Shown here: positions 9,601-18,099 of the stretch, piece by piece
How the letters are laid out: every line of letters begins with the position of its first letter
Numbering within the stretch: position 1 is the stretch's first letter
Position numbers and translations under genes: made by a program
Notes under the pieces: generated by a model
Database searches by the model: none
What the model was told of the DNA's origin: nothing
The model's input: the letters and a program-made list of their open reading frames with translations, nothing else
Assembly: GCF_028736035.1 (NCBI RefSeq)
Contig: NZ_CP117866.1
Location: forward strand, 10,829,001 to 10,893,000
Direction: 5' to 3'
Length of the DNA stretch: 64,000 nucleotides
Origin: Streptomyces sp. T12
GTDB taxonomy: Bacteria > Actinomycetota > Actinomycetes > Streptomycetales > Streptomycetaceae

Positions 9601-10342
9601 CGCCGAAGACCTGCGGGGAGGCGATCGGCAGGTCGGCGTACCAGTCGTAGAACGACAGCAGGGTGCCGCCGATCAGCGAGTGGAACCGCGCCCCGGCCGC
9701 GAACGACGCCATCGACATCGCCGGGATCGGCGAGAAGCCCGCGACGCGGTCGGGGCCGTACGCCTTGACGGTGTGCACCTGGGCGGCGGCGACCAGCTCG
9801 CTCACCTCGTCCCAGCCGGCGCGCACCAGCCCGCCCTTGCCGCGGGCCCGCTTGTACGCCCGCGCTTTCGCCGGGTCACCGGTGATCTCGGCCCAGGCAG
9901 CCACCGGGTCACCGAGCCGTCGCCGGGTCTCGCGCCACAGCTTCAGCAGCGCACCCCGCACGTACGGGTAGCGGACCCGGCTGGGCGAGTAGGTGTACCA
10001 GGAGAACGACGCCCCGCGCGGGCAGCCGCGCGGCTCGTACTCGGGGCAGTCCGCGCCGATCGACGGGTAGTCGGTGGCCTGGTGCTCCCAGGTGATGATC
10101 CCGTCCTTGACGTACACCATCCACGAACACGAACCGGTGCAGTTCACCCCGTGCGTGGAGCGCACCACCTTGTCGTGCGACCAGCGGTCCCTGTAGAAGC
10201 CCTCCCACTTCGGGTCGCCTGTGCCGAACACGGCGCGTCCGTCGGCGGACACCTCGCGGCGGGTGAGCAGCCTGCGGGCGGCCAGCGGCCAGCTTTCACC
10301 GGCGCGCAGCGCCTCACGCCGTACGTTCTGATCGTTCTCCAT
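6644..10342 (-). CDS. narG: Respiratory nitrate reductase alpha subunit, Mo-bisMGD catalytic (first operon)
   Basis: A 1232-residue catalytic subunit reducing nitrate to nitrite. Near the N-terminus H64-x3-C68-x3-C72 with C107 forms the FS0 [4Fe-4S] site, which has a His ligand in NarG. YADLPIASPQVFGDQTDVPE carries the Asp that ligates molybdenum. No twin-arginine signal is present, so the enzyme faces the cytoplasm and needs nitrate import; NarK is encoded at 23291. I chose ATG 10342 (MENDQN); a GTG 12 codons upstream (10378) is possible. First gene of narGHJI-VKOR-DUF6457. A DevR/OsdR-like inverted repeat lies about 100 bases upstream (10436-10450). Closely related to the narG at 25360. Confidence 0.95.
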   Translation of the reverse strand: MENDQNVRREALRAGESWPLAARRLLTRREVSADGRAVFGTGDPKWEGFYRDRWSHDKVVRSTHGVNCTGSCSWMVYVKDGIITWEHQATDYPSIGADCPEYEPRGCPRGASFSWYTYSPSRVRYPYVRGALLKLWRETRRRLGDPVAAWAEITGDPAKARAYKRARGKGGLVRAGWDEVSELVAAAQVHTVKAYGPDRVAGFSPIPAMSMASFAAGARFHSLIGGTLLSFYDWYADLPIASPQVFGDQTDVPEAADWWNAGYLIMWGSNIPVTRTPDAHFLTETRYNGTKVVAVSPDYADNVKHADEWLAPHPGTDGALAMAMGHVILREFLVDREVPYFQDYMRKFTDAPFLVTLREHDHGLVPDGFLTAADLGREEEHAESKTVLLDRATGDPVVPGGSLGFRWGEAGRGRWNLELGDVMPELSLLERADETVEIALPRFDEGGTEGGSVMVRGVPVRRIGGRLVTTVFDLMLAQYGVRRPGLPGSWPSSYKDASEPYTPAWQETITSVPAEQAARIAREFARNAERTNGRSMIALGAGTNHWFHSDTIYRAFLALTTMTGCQGVNGGGWAHYVGQEKVRPVTGQQHLSFAFDWQRPTRHMAGTSYWYLNSDQWRYEAFGPDELASPLGKGRFQGKGFADCLAQAVRLGWTPGHPGFNRNPLDLTDEAKAQGREVAEHIVDELKSGRLRFAAEDPDDPANFPRVLTVWRANLLGSSGKGNEYFLRHLLGTDAAVRSEETPPEGRPKDVVWREEAPEGKLDLLVTMDFRMTSTGLLADVVLPAATWYEKDDLSSTDMHPFVHAFTPAIAPPWQARTDYDTFLTIADKFSELAAEHLGTRTDVLAVPLLHDTPDELAQPGGVVRDWKTGECEPIPGRTMPKLVVIERDYAAIAQKMRAVGPLLDTLGTTTKGVTVHPNQEIEELQSRNGTVREGIAAGRPSLATASDMCEAILALSGTTNGRLATEGFRVLESRTGSEGLVELASEREAERITFADTRTQPRSVMTSYEWSGSETGGRRYSPFVINVEHRKPWHTLTGRQHFFVQHDWIAELGEQLPVYRPPLNTPKHYGDEQLRENGRAEVTVRYLTPHSKWSIHSNYQDNKYMLDLSRGGPVIWMSTADAEKISVKDNEWIEAYNRNGVVAARAVVTHRMPEGTVYMYHAQDRNVNVPKTEVSGKRGGIHNSLTRLLLKPTHLAGGYAQFTYAFNYYGPTGNQRDEVTVIRRRSQDVEY

Positions 10343-10435
10343 GGCCGAGAACGCTAGGCGGCGCACCGCGTCCCCCACCTGGGGCTGGCGGTCCCTGACG
10401 GCTGGCCTTCCGGCCCAATATGGCTGGTCGTAATA

Positions 10436-10450
10436 GGGCCCAATGGTCCC
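10436..10450. promoter_or_regulatory. DevR/OsdR-like inverted repeat upstream of narG
   Basis: GGGCCCAATGGTCCC is a near-perfect inverted repeat of the form GGGnCC-n3-GGnCCC. It lies about 95 bases upstream of narG (minus) and 300 bases upstream of the hemerythrin-DUF2249 gene (plus), in their divergent intergenic region 10343-10747. A second, weaker GGCCTTCCGGCCC lies at 10404-10416. Similar repeats occur at 12329, 23156, 36970, 40697, 44556 and 52304. The remainder of the 400-base gap holds no gene. Confidence 0.5.
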
Positions 10451-10747
10451 TGTGGTGGGGTCCGGTCGGCCGAGGAGTCAGCGCGGCCGGCGTTGCATGC
10501 TTGGCAGTGATCGAACCGCAGATGCCCCTCTGTACGACCGCATTCCGTGCCTGCCAGGCGGCCAATTCCTCCGTCCCTGGCCGCCGCAGGTGTAGCGCGT
10601 ACGGCGCGTGGCGCCCGGGTCGGTCACGCGTCCGGCCGCCACTGGCGGCCGGACGCGGCATCCCTCTTCCCTGGCGTCGACGCCCGGGATGCCATCCCCA
10701 CTCGCACCGGTCGGCTGAGCCGACCGTGACCTGCTGGAGACACCGTC

Positions 10748-11581
10748 ATGAGCGTGCTCACCCTCGCCTCGGCCCCCGAAGACGCCACGGCCCTCGAAGC
10801 CGCTGAGGCGCATCACGCCCGCTTGGCCGGGGAGTTGGCCGGGCGGGTGAGGATGCTGCTGACCGCCGTGGACCGCGACCCCAGCGCCGCCGAGAAGATC
10901 CATGCCGGTCTCGTGGCCTTCTGTGACCGTGCACTGCTGCCGCACGCCACCGCCGAGGAGGCCGTGCTCTACCCCGCCGCCCACGGCCTGCCCGAGGCCC
11001 GCCTGCTCATCGAGAGTCTCATCGGCGAACACCACTGCCTCACCGCGCTCGTCGACGCCCTACGCTCCGCGCCCAGCCCGGCGGGCGCGGCGGCCGACGC
11101 CCGGGCCCTTCAGGTGCTCTTCGAAGAGCACGTGGCCAAGGAGAACGGCCTCGTGCTGCCCCTGCTCGCCATGACGTCGGAGGTCTCCCTGGCGGAGCTG
11201 CTCGCGGAGATGCATCACCGGCTCGCGGGCGACACGGGCAACACCAGCGCTCAAGAAGATCAGGACACCGAGGAAGGACTGGCCATGCGAGAAGGGCAGA
11301 TCGAGGAGACCGGCGGTTGCGGCGGGGTATGCGGCTGCGGTGGTGCGGAGGAGACGGCCGAGCCCGAACTGGACGTGCGGGAGGTTCCGCACGCCCTGCG
11401 TCACGCCACGGTCTTCGGCGCCCTGGACGCCGTTCCGGCGGGCACCGCGATGGTGCTCGTCGCACCGCACGACCCGCTGCCGCTGCTCGCGCAGATCGAA
11501 CAGCGCAGCCCTGGCGTCTTCTCGGTGGAGTACCTGGAACGCGGCCCCGAGACCTGGCGGCTGCGGCTCAGCCACCGCTGA
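10748..11581 (+). CDS. Hemerythrin-domain protein fused to a DUF2249 domain
   Basis: 277 residues in two domains. Residues 15-155 are a hemerythrin-type four-helix bundle with metal-binding His/Glu in HHARLAG, LLPHATAEEAVLYP, GEHHCLTALV and FEEHVAKENGLVLP, expected to bind a di-iron site that senses or stores O2 or NO. A linker follows with a Cys/Gly cluster (GGCGGVCGCGG, around 196-206), then residues 215-277 match DUF2249, a TusA-like fold. ATG 10748 has a GGAG ribosome site. It lies divergently from narG and upstream of the nitrite reductase-like genes, so a role in NO or O2 handling during nitrate respiration is plausible. The Cys-rich linker could hold a metal or cluster; this is inference. 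Confidence 0.8.
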   Translation: MSVLTLASAPEDATALEAAEAHHARLAGELAGRVRMLLTAVDRDPSAAEKIHAGLVAFCDRALLPHATAEEAVLYPAAHGLPEARLLIESLIGEHHCLTALVDALRSAPSPAGAAADARALQVLFEEHVAKENGLVLPLLAMTSEVSLAELLAEMHHRLAGDTGNTSAQEDQDTEEGLAMREGQIEETGGCGGVCGCGGAEETAEPELDVREVPHALRHATVFGALDAVPAGTAMVLVAPHDPLPLLAQIEQRSPGVFSVEYLERGPETWRLRLSHR

Positions 11582-11696
11582 TCCGTCGTTACTCGACTTC
11601 ACGGCGGCGCACAGACGTTGCCCACCTGACGCGCACGCACCGCCGTACCCGCAAGCACACGAGGAACAAGCACACGAGGAAGAAGGACAACACGTC

Positions 11697-12200
11697 ATGG
11701 ACGGATCGCACCGTCGGGCCGGCACCCTGCTCGGGACAGTCGGCATAGCCCTGGCAGCGGCAGGGCCGGTCATGGTGTGGCGTGGCCGCAGCGGCAGGAA
11801 GGAGATCCGTGCCGAACTGGCCGCCCAGAAGATCACCTTCCCCGAGCGCGGGCTGCCCGCCGAACTCGCCGCCCACGCCGGCCGCCGTGTGGAAACCGGA
11901 CCCGAGGCACACGCCTACGCCGAGTTCATCAAGGGCAATCTCGCCCACGCCACCGGCGGCCGTACCTATGCCGAGATCAGCGCTGAGCTGCACGCCGCCG
12001 GAGGCGACGACGACAAGCTCGCCGAGCTGCGCCAGACCGCGTTCATGGGTCAGTCCCTGCGCGCCTCGCTGATGTCCGCCCACCAGGCATGGCACCTCAC
12101 GACCTTGGTCACGGGCCTGGGCGCCGCACTGACCGGCCTGGGTGTCGCCTTGGTGGCCACCGCTGACGCCCTGACACCCTGCTCTTCGAATCGCCCCTGA
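11697..12200 (+). CDS. Small membrane protein, actinobacterial 'LigA'-labelled family
   Basis: A 167-residue protein with a hydrophobic segment at residues 8-27 and another near the C-terminus (about 133-155). Between them is a soluble region with KITFPERGLPAEL, AGRRVETGPEAHAYAEFI and TYAEISAEL. This pattern is familiar from actinobacterial proteins often labelled 'aromatic ring-opening dioxygenase LigA', a label not supported by any visible dioxygenase motif. I chose ATG 11697; the open frame extends upstream but overlaps the previous gene. It follows the hemerythrin gene by 115 bases. Function unknown; both termini probably lie on the same membrane face. Confidence 0.6.
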   Translation: MDGSHRRAGTLLGTVGIALAAAGPVMVWRGRSGRKEIRAELAAQKITFPERGLPAELAAHAGRRVETGPEAHAYAEFIKGNLAHATGGRTYAEISAELHAAGGDDDKLAELRQTAFMGQSLRASLMSAHQAWHLTTLVTGLGAALTGLGVALVATADALTPCSSNRP

Positions 12201-12328
12201 CAAACGGCGGCGCGCACGGACGGGACCTGCACCCCCGCGTGCGTGGGATGCCCAGAGTGCCGGCAGGCACGCCATCCCCAGTCGCCCTTCCGACGGTCCA
12301 TCCGGCCCTGGTCCACCTGCCGCGAACA

Positions 12329-12343
12329 GGGACCGTCGGCCCT
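12329..12343. promoter_or_regulatory. DevR/OsdR-like inverted repeat upstream of the radical SAM gene
   Basis: GGGACCGTCGGCCCT fits GGGnCC-n3-GGnCC(C/T). It is nested in a longer palindrome: GAACAGGG at 12324-12331 pairs with CCCTGTTC at 12340-12347. The site is about 240 bases upstream of the radical SAM gene, in the gap 12201-12581, where I see no gene. It is the most symmetric of the candidate boxes. Confidence 0.5.
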
Positions 12344-12581
12344 GTTCGAGAAGACCATCGGCCGCCGCGCCGACCACCGCCGCCGGTGGATGCTGACGGC
12401 GACCGCTCCGGAGGTATCCCGTGCACGACCACATCGACCGCCCTCAAGGCCGATTCCACCGCTGTCGCTCGCGGTGGGTGCCGCGCACGGTCCGGCCCGG
12501 TCACCGTCCGGCCGCCCGCCTCGTCTGCCCTGACTCCAGGGCGGCCGGACACAGCCCCCGGGCGCTGGGCAGGGCGGCGCG

Positions 12582-13865
12582 ATGAGGACCGCCACCCATG
12601 CCATCCGTCGCCAGCGGCACAACGCGGGGGAACGGCCGTTCATCATCATCTGGGAGTCCACGCGGGCCTGTCCGCTGGCCTGCCTGCACTGCCGCGCCGA
12701 AGCCGTGCCCGACCGCGACCCGCGCGAGCTGGACACCACCGCCGCCAAGGACCTGCTGCACCAGGTGGCCGCCTTCGGGCAGCCCGCCCCCCTGTTCGTC
12801 ATCACCGGAGGCGACCCGTTCCAGCGCCCCGACCTGACCGAGCTCATCGCTTACGGCCAGGAGGTCGGCGTCCGGGTCGCGGTGTCGCCGTCCGGTACGC
12901 CGACGCTCACTGCGGAGCGGCTGCGCGAGGTGCACGCGGCGGGTGCGGTGGGGCTCTCGCTGAGCCTGGACGGCTCCACCGCAGAGCTGCACGACGACTT
13001 CCGCGGGGTGCCCGGGGTGTTCCGGTGGACTCTGGACGCCTGGGACGCGGCGCGCGCCCTCGGGATGAAGGTGCAGATCAACACCACGGTCGCCCGGCAC
13101 AACCTGCATGACCTCCCGGACATCGTCCGTCTGGTCGCCGAGCACGGGGCGATGCTGTGGAGCGCCTTCTTCCTGGTGCCCACCGGTCGTGGCCGCAGCC
13201 TGGGCGCGTTGACCGCGGGCGAGGTGGAGGACGTCCTCAACTTCGTCTACGACGTGGGCCTGACCGTGCCGGCGAAGACCACCGAGGCCCACCAATTCCG
13301 CCGCGTCGCCCTGCAACGCCAAATCCTCGCCGCCACCGGCGACGACCATGTGGCGGTACTCGAACTCGGCCCGCTCTACCGGGAGTTGACCGAGCGGGCC
13401 GCCGAGCTGGGCCTGGCGGCCGGAGCGCGCCGGGTGCGGCGCCCGCCGCTGGACGTCAACGCGGGCCGCGGCTTCGTCTTCATCTCCCACACCGGCACCG
13501 TGCATCCCAGCGGGTTCCTGCCGCTGGGTGCCGGCAGCGTGCGCGAGACGCCGCTGACGGAGATCTACCGCACCTCGGAGCTGTTCACCGGTCTGCGGGA
13601 CCCCGACCAGCTCGGGGGCCGGTGCGGAGCGTGCGAGTTCCGCCGGGTCTGCGGCGGCTCGCGGTCCAGGGCGTACGGCGTCACCGGCGACCCGTACGCC
13701 GAGGAGCCCTGGTGCGGCTACGTCCCCGGCTCCTTCCCGCACCAGCGGGAACTGGCCGCGCTGCTGTCCGACGGCGCCGCCGCGGAGGACGGGCCGGTCC
13801 CCCGGCACAGTGCGTCCCACGAGAACCGGGGCCGGAGTTCGACCAAGCACCAAGGAGTGGCATGA
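12582..13865 (+). CDS. Radical SAM/SPASM protein, TIGR04053-like
   Basis: A 427-residue radical SAM enzyme. The [4Fe-4S]/SAM site is C30-x3-C34-x2-C37 (CPLACLHC), followed by the glycine motif TGGDPF at about 74-79. A C-terminal SPASM-like region has CGACEFRRVCGG and a further Cys in EEPWCGY, enough for an auxiliary cluster. The family resembles NirJ/AhbD-like heme-modifying and PqqE-like enzymes and corresponds to TIGR04053 as I recall it; substrate unknown. The stop overlaps the ATG of the copper protein (ATGA at 13862-13865), so the two are made together. That suggests a job in maturing or supplying a cofactor for the nitrite reductase-like protein or its redox partners. Confidence 0.8.
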   Translation: MRTATHAIRRQRHNAGERPFIIIWESTRACPLACLHCRAEAVPDRDPRELDTTAAKDLLHQVAAFGQPAPLFVITGGDPFQRPDLTELIAYGQEVGVRVAVSPSGTPTLTAERLREVHAAGAVGLSLSLDGSTAELHDDFRGVPGVFRWTLDAWDAARALGMKVQINTTVARHNLHDLPDIVRLVAEHGAMLWSAFFLVPTGRGRSLGALTAGEVEDVLNFVYDVGLTVPAKTTEAHQFRRVALQRQILAATGDDHVAVLELGPLYRELTERAAELGLAAGARRVRRPPLDVNAGRGFVFISHTGTVHPSGFLPLGAGSVRETPLTEIYRTSELFTGLRDPDQLGGRCGACEFRRVCGGSRSRAYGVTGDPYAEEPWCGYVPGSFPHQRELAALLSDGAAAEDGPVPRHSASHENRGRSSTKHQGVA

Positions 13866-16528
13866 CCAGCATCGCCAGTGGGCCCACCGGGACCGGCGAC
13901 GTGAGCGGGCCCGGCAAGGGCGACGCGAGCGGTCCCGGCAAGTACCCGAACAGGTTCAGGGCGTCCGGCGTGAAGGCCCGGCATCTGCGCGCCCACGTCC
14001 TGGTCATGGGGTGGCTGGCGTTGGCCCTGCTGGCGGTCGCGGCGCAGGACTCGCTGCCGGTGGCCCGCTGGCTGGCTGTGCACATGTTCCTGCTCGGTGC
14101 CGTCACCACCGCCATCCTCATCTGGAGCGAGCACTTCGCCGTTGCCCTGCTGCACGCGAAGATCCCCGACGCACGAGGGAGCGCCACCCGGCTCGCGACG
14201 GCCAACCTCGCCGTGGCCGGGCTGCTCATCGGAGTGTGGACCGCCCAGCCCGTGCTGACCGCAATCTCCGCCGCGCTGCTGGTGGCCGCGGCCACCGCGC
14301 ACTTGATGATGCTGATCCGCCTGAGGCGGGGCGCGCTCGGCGGGCGGCTCAAGCCGATCGTCTCCTACTACCAGGCGGCCATAGCGGCTCTGATCGCCGG
14401 TGCCGTCCTCGGCTGGCTGCTGGCCACCGGCGGCGCTGGAGGCCCCGACCGGTACGCCGGGCTGCGCTTGGCGCACATCCACGTCACGCTGCTCGGCTGG
14501 ATCGGGCTGCCGGTCCTGGGCACGCTGTTCATGCTGTGGCCGACCGTGCTGGGCGTTCGGATGAAGGACCGCACCACCAAGGTGTCCCGATGGGTGCTGT
14601 GGCTCACCGGCAGCGGACTGCTGGTGGCCATCGCCGCGCTGGCCCTCGGCTGGCGCTGGCCGGCCGCGGCGGGCCTCGCCCTCTACGCGGACGGAGCGGC
14701 CCTCGCCGTCAACCTGTTCGTCCGTACCGTACGCGGCAACCGGCCCGTCTCCGCGGCGGCGGCCTGGATGCTCGCCGCGGCCACCTGCTGGCTGCTGATC
14801 GCGGTGGCGGCGGACCTCGCATGGCTGGCCGCCCGGCCGCTCGCGGCGGCACAGACCGGGATCGACACACTGCTCCCGGTGCTGCTCATCGGCTTCGTCG
14901 CCCAGATCCTGATCGGCGCGCTCACCTATCTGCTCCCGGTCGTCCTCAGCACCGGCCCGAAGGACCGTGCGGCCGTACGGGCGCTGCTCGAACGGGGCTG
15001 GCTGCCGCGACTGGTGGCGCTCAACACCGGTGTCGCACTGGCGGCACTCCCGCTGCCCGGACCGGCCGCCACGACCGGCATGCTGCTGGCCGCGCTGGCC
15101 GGGGCCGCGTTCCTCACCCTCGCGGTGCCCGTGCTCGTCCACAGCGGCCGGAGGCTGTCGCCGGATGCAGGCGCGGACGGCGTGTCACGGCGCCCGGCCC
15201 TGTGGGGCACCGCTGCGGGCGCCGTACTGACCGTTCTGGCCGTGCTCGTGGCCAACAGCGGCGGGGGCGCGATTGGCGAGACGGCCGCTGCCGGGACGGC
15301 GGGTGCGGGCTCCGGGACCACCCGCACGGTTGCCGTCACGCTGGCGGACATGCGCATCCGCCCGGCCCGCATCGAGGTCGCGGCAGGCACCGCGCTGCGG
15401 CTGAAGGTCACCAACACCGATGCCCAGCGCCACGACCTCAAGGTGGAGGACGGCCCCGCCACCCCGATGCTCGCCCAGGGCGACACCCGTGTACTCGACC
15501 TCGGGCAGGTCACCGAGAACCGCGAGGCGTGGTGCACCCTGCCGGGACACAAGGCGGCCGGAATGACCATGAACATCGTCGTGAAAGACGAGAAGGACGA
15601 CACGGCGACGGACAGCAGCGGACACGACGGGCACACGCCCGCCGCCGACGACGCCGGCCTGGACCTCTCCGCCGACTTCTCCACCGGCTGGCAGTCACGC
15701 GACGCCGACCTCGCCCCCGCACCCGGCGGAACGGTCCACAGGGTCGAGCTGCACGCCGCCCACACCACGGTCGAAGTGGCCCCGGGCGTGAAGCAGCAGA
15801 TGTGGACCTTCGGCGGCATTGCACCCGGCCCCACCCTGCGCGGCAAGGTCGGCGACGTCTTCGAGGTCACCCTCGTCAACGACGACCACGGCATGGGCCA
15901 CGGCATCGACTTCCACGTCGGCTCCCTCGCCCCCGACCAGCCCATGCGCACCCTCGACCCGGGCGAACGCCTGGTCTACCGCTTCCGCGCCGAGAAGGCC
16001 GGAGCCTGGCTGTACCACTGCAGCACCAAACCGATGCTCCAGCACATGGGCAACGGCATGTACGGCGCCATCGTCATCGACCCGCCCGGCCTCGCGAAGG
16101 TGGACCACGAATACGTGCTGGTCTCCTCCGAGCTCTACCTCGGCAAGCCCGGCAGCACAGCCCAGGTGACGAAGATGCGTCAGAACACCCCGGACGCCTG
16201 GGCGTTCAACGGCATCGCCAACCAGTACGCCCAGCAGCCCCTGAAGATGAAGCCCGGTGAGCGGGCCCGCTTCTGGGTGGTCGCCGCCGGACCCAGCGAC
16301 GGCATCGCCTTCCACGTCGTCGGCACCGTCTTCGACACCGTGTACAAGGAGGGCGCCTACCTGCTCAAACCGAACCAACCGGGCGGAGCCCAGGTACTGG
16401 ACCTGGCCCCAGCACAGGGCGGTTTCGTCGAGACGACGTTCCCCGAGGCCGGCCACTACCCGTTCGTCGACCACGACATGCGCCACGCCGAAGCCGGCGC
16501 CCACGGCATGGTGGAGGTGAGCAAGTAG
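13862..16528 (+). CDS. Membrane-anchored copper nitrite reductase-like multicopper protein
   Basis: 888 residues in three parts. Residues 40-455 hold about 11-12 membrane segments, including HIHVTLLGWIGLPVLG, a His-rich helix seen in oxidase-like membrane proteins. Residues 470-575 are a cupredoxin with type 1 copper ligands (H near 523, CTLPGHKAAGM near 557-567). Residues 595-888 are a two-domain CuNiR-like unit: HGIDFH (about 679-684), YHCSTKPMLQHMGNGMYG (about 717-735) and a second-domain His in AFHVVGTVF (about 817). NirK has this order of type 1 and type 2 copper ligands, so nitrite to NO is likely, with the extra cupredoxin passing electrons from the membrane. ATG 13862 has an AGGAG site. 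A longer upstream frame exists but overlaps the radical SAM gene. Another copper oxidase function is possible. Confidence 0.8.
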   Translation: MTSIASGPTGTGDVSGPGKGDASGPGKYPNRFRASGVKARHLRAHVLVMGWLALALLAVAAQDSLPVARWLAVHMFLLGAVTTAILIWSEHFAVALLHAKIPDARGSATRLATANLAVAGLLIGVWTAQPVLTAISAALLVAAATAHLMMLIRLRRGALGGRLKPIVSYYQAAIAALIAGAVLGWLLATGGAGGPDRYAGLRLAHIHVTLLGWIGLPVLGTLFMLWPTVLGVRMKDRTTKVSRWVLWLTGSGLLVAIAALALGWRWPAAAGLALYADGAALAVNLFVRTVRGNRPVSAAAAWMLAAATCWLLIAVAADLAWLAARPLAAAQTGIDTLLPVLLIGFVAQILIGALTYLLPVVLSTGPKDRAAVRALLERGWLPRLVALNTGVALAALPLPGPAATTGMLLAALAGAAFLTLAVPVLVHSGRRLSPDAGADGVSRRPALWGTAAGAVLTVLAVLVANSGGGAIGETAAAGTAGAGSGTTRTVAVTLADMRIRPARIEVAAGTALRLKVTNTDAQRHDLKVEDGPATPMLAQGDTRVLDLGQVTENREAWCTLPGHKAAGMTMNIVVKDEKDDTATDSSGHDGHTPAADDAGLDLSADFSTGWQSRDADLAPAPGGTVHRVELHAAHTTVEVAPGVKQQMWTFGGIAPGPTLRGKVGDVFEVTLVNDDHGMGHGIDFHVGSLAPDQPMRTLDPGERLVYRFRAEKAGAWLYHCSTKPMLQHMGNGMYGAIVIDPPGLAKVDHEYVLVSSELYLGKPGSTAQVTKMRQNTPDAWAFNGIANQYAQQPLKMKPGERARFWVVAAGPSDGIAFHVVGTVFDTVYKEGAYLLKPNQPGGAQVLDLAPAQGGFVETTFPEAGHYPFVDHDMRHAEAGAHGMVEVSK

Positions 16529-16974
16529 TGGACACCGTCGGCTGGTGGTCCCTGGTGCGGTTCGCGCATGTGGCCGGTGCCGCCCTGTGGGTCGGTGGGC
16601 AGTTGGCCCTTTCCCTGGTGATCCTGCCGCTGGCCCGCCATCTGCTGGCCCCGGAGGCCAAGGCCAGCTTCACCGCAGCGGCCGGCCGCCGGTTCGGAAT
16701 GCTGACAGGGGCGGTGTTCCTGCCCGTGCAGCTGGCCACCGGCTGGGCCATGGCCTGGCACAGGGGAGTCACCTGGGCTTCCCTCGCCGAACCCGGCTAC
16801 GGCCGCACCCTGGCCACCAAACTCGCCCTCTTCGTGGTCGTGATGCTCGCCGCGGCCGGCCACGGCATCGCCCACGCCAAGGGCCGCGCCGACCTGGCCC
16901 GGTCCCTGGCGGTCGTCTCCCTCGTCGGCTCACTCGGAGTCGTCCTGCTGGCCACGGCTCTGCCTGCCACCTGA
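16528..16974 (+). CDS. CopD-like small membrane protein
   Basis: A 148-residue protein with four predicted membrane segments. The first reads LVRFAHVAGAALWVGGQL, with the HxxAxxxWxGG pattern of CopD and related b-type membrane proteins, and further His occur in AWHRGV and AAGHGIAHAKG. The GTG start shares one base with the TAG of the nitrite reductase-like gene, so the two are coupled. By position it may bind copper or heme for the copper enzyme. No Cys is present. The family call rests on the membrane pattern, not on a catalytic motif. Confidence 0.65.
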   Translation: MDTVGWWSLVRFAHVAGAALWVGGQLALSLVILPLARHLLAPEAKASFTAAAGRRFGMLTGAVFLPVQLATGWAMAWHRGVTWASLAEPGYGRTLATKLALFVVVMLAAAGHGIAHAKGRADLARSLAVVSLVGSLGVVLLATALPAT

Positions 16975-17010
16975 CCAGCGGCCACGACGAAGAAAGGAAG
17001 AGAAGCCATC

Positions 17011-18037
17011 ATGCGCACCCAAGTCCTGCCGGACACGGCCACCGTGCAGTCGCTCCTGACGGCCGCCGTGGCAGCCCCGTCGATCCACAACACGCAGCCC
17101 TGGCGCTTCCGCCTGGACCCCCACCGCCAGGTACTGGAGGTCCACTCGGCGCCGGAGCGAACCCTGCCACTGACCGACCCGATGCACCGCGCCCAGTATC
17201 TGTCCGTAGGCGCCGCGGTCTTCAACCTTCGGCTCGCCGCCGTCCACCAGGGCTGGCGACCCGAGGTGAAACTGCTGCCGGATCCACACGAACCCGGACT
17301 GCTGGCCGCCGTACGACTGACCGGTCCGCTCGGCGAGGAAGACCAGCCGTCGGACCCTGACCTCTACGAGGCCATCACACGGCGGCACACGAGCCGGATG
17401 CCGTTCACCGGCCGCCCGGCGCCCGGCGCCCGAGCCGATCGTGGCGGAGATGGCGTCGGCAGCGCACGCCGCCGGCGCCCGCCTGCACATCCCGGACATC
17501 GCCGGAACACGGCGGCTGCTGCGTCTGACCGCCGCAGCCGAGGCACGTAACCACGCCCATCCGGACCGCACCGCCGAAACCCTCACCTGGATCAACGCCC
17601 CAGGAACGAGCACCCCCTACGGCATACCCGCCACCGCCCTCGGCCCGCCCGACGCGGCCGGGCGGATGCCGATGCGCAACTTCCCCGGCGCACTGCCCGC
17701 CCTCCGCCTGCCCGCCCTGTGGTTCGAACGCCACGTCCAGCTCGCCCTGCTGTGGACACCCCACGACCGGCGGGAGGACTGGCTGCGGGCCGGCCAGGCC
17801 CTGCAGTACGTCCTGCTCACGGCGACCGCCCGCGGGCTGCGCACCTCACTCCTGCACCAGGCCATGGAATGGCCCGACCTGCGGTCCGCAACAGCTCTCC
17901 CACGACACAAGCGGTGCCATCCGCACGTACTGATCCGATTCGGCTACGGCCCGGATGGCGTCGGCACACCGCGAGAATCCGGGCACTCCGTTGCTCGTCC
18001 CGCAGGACCGCCCGCAACCGATACGGAACCGGGCTGA
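17011..18037 (+). pseudogene. Acg-type FMN-binding nitroreductase, frameshifted
   Basis: Two adjoining frames together encode a roughly 340-residue Acg-family nitroreductase. The first (17011 onward) has APSIHNTQPWRF and ends its homology at RRHTSRMPFTGRPAP; the second, from about 17430, continues with EPIVAEMASAAHAAGARLH and ends at 18037. The switch lies in the repetitive GGCGCCCGGCGCCCGAG stretch near 17418-17432 and is a single-base-type shift. Acg (Rv2032) of M. tuberculosis is a DosR-regulated member, in keeping with this neighbourhood. Start ATG 17011 follows an AGGAAGAG site, 36 bases after the CopD-like gene. Either a real inactivation or a read error in GC-rich sequence. Confidence 0.75.
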
Positions 18038-18099
18038 GAGCCGCGGTCTGTCACGGCGCTCCGGCCCGAGGCCCACGGCGGTGTGGCGCGAGCAAATCC

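Noticed and set aside
7175..10357. A 1060-codon open frame on the plus strand opposite the first narG
   Set aside because: It is the antisense shadow of a high-GC gene: low-complexity Val/Gly/Arg-rich product with no motif, while the minus strand carries every NarG ligand.
11697..12200. Aromatic ring-opening dioxygenase
   Set aside because: The name is attached to this actinobacterial family in databases as I recall, but no metal-binding or dioxygenase motif is visible in a small two-helix membrane protein.
13157..13861. Upstream extension of the copper protein to a 1123-residue frame
   Set aside because: The extra 235 codons overlap the radical SAM gene out of frame and have no homology; ATG 13862 has a good ribosome site and an ATGA overlap.
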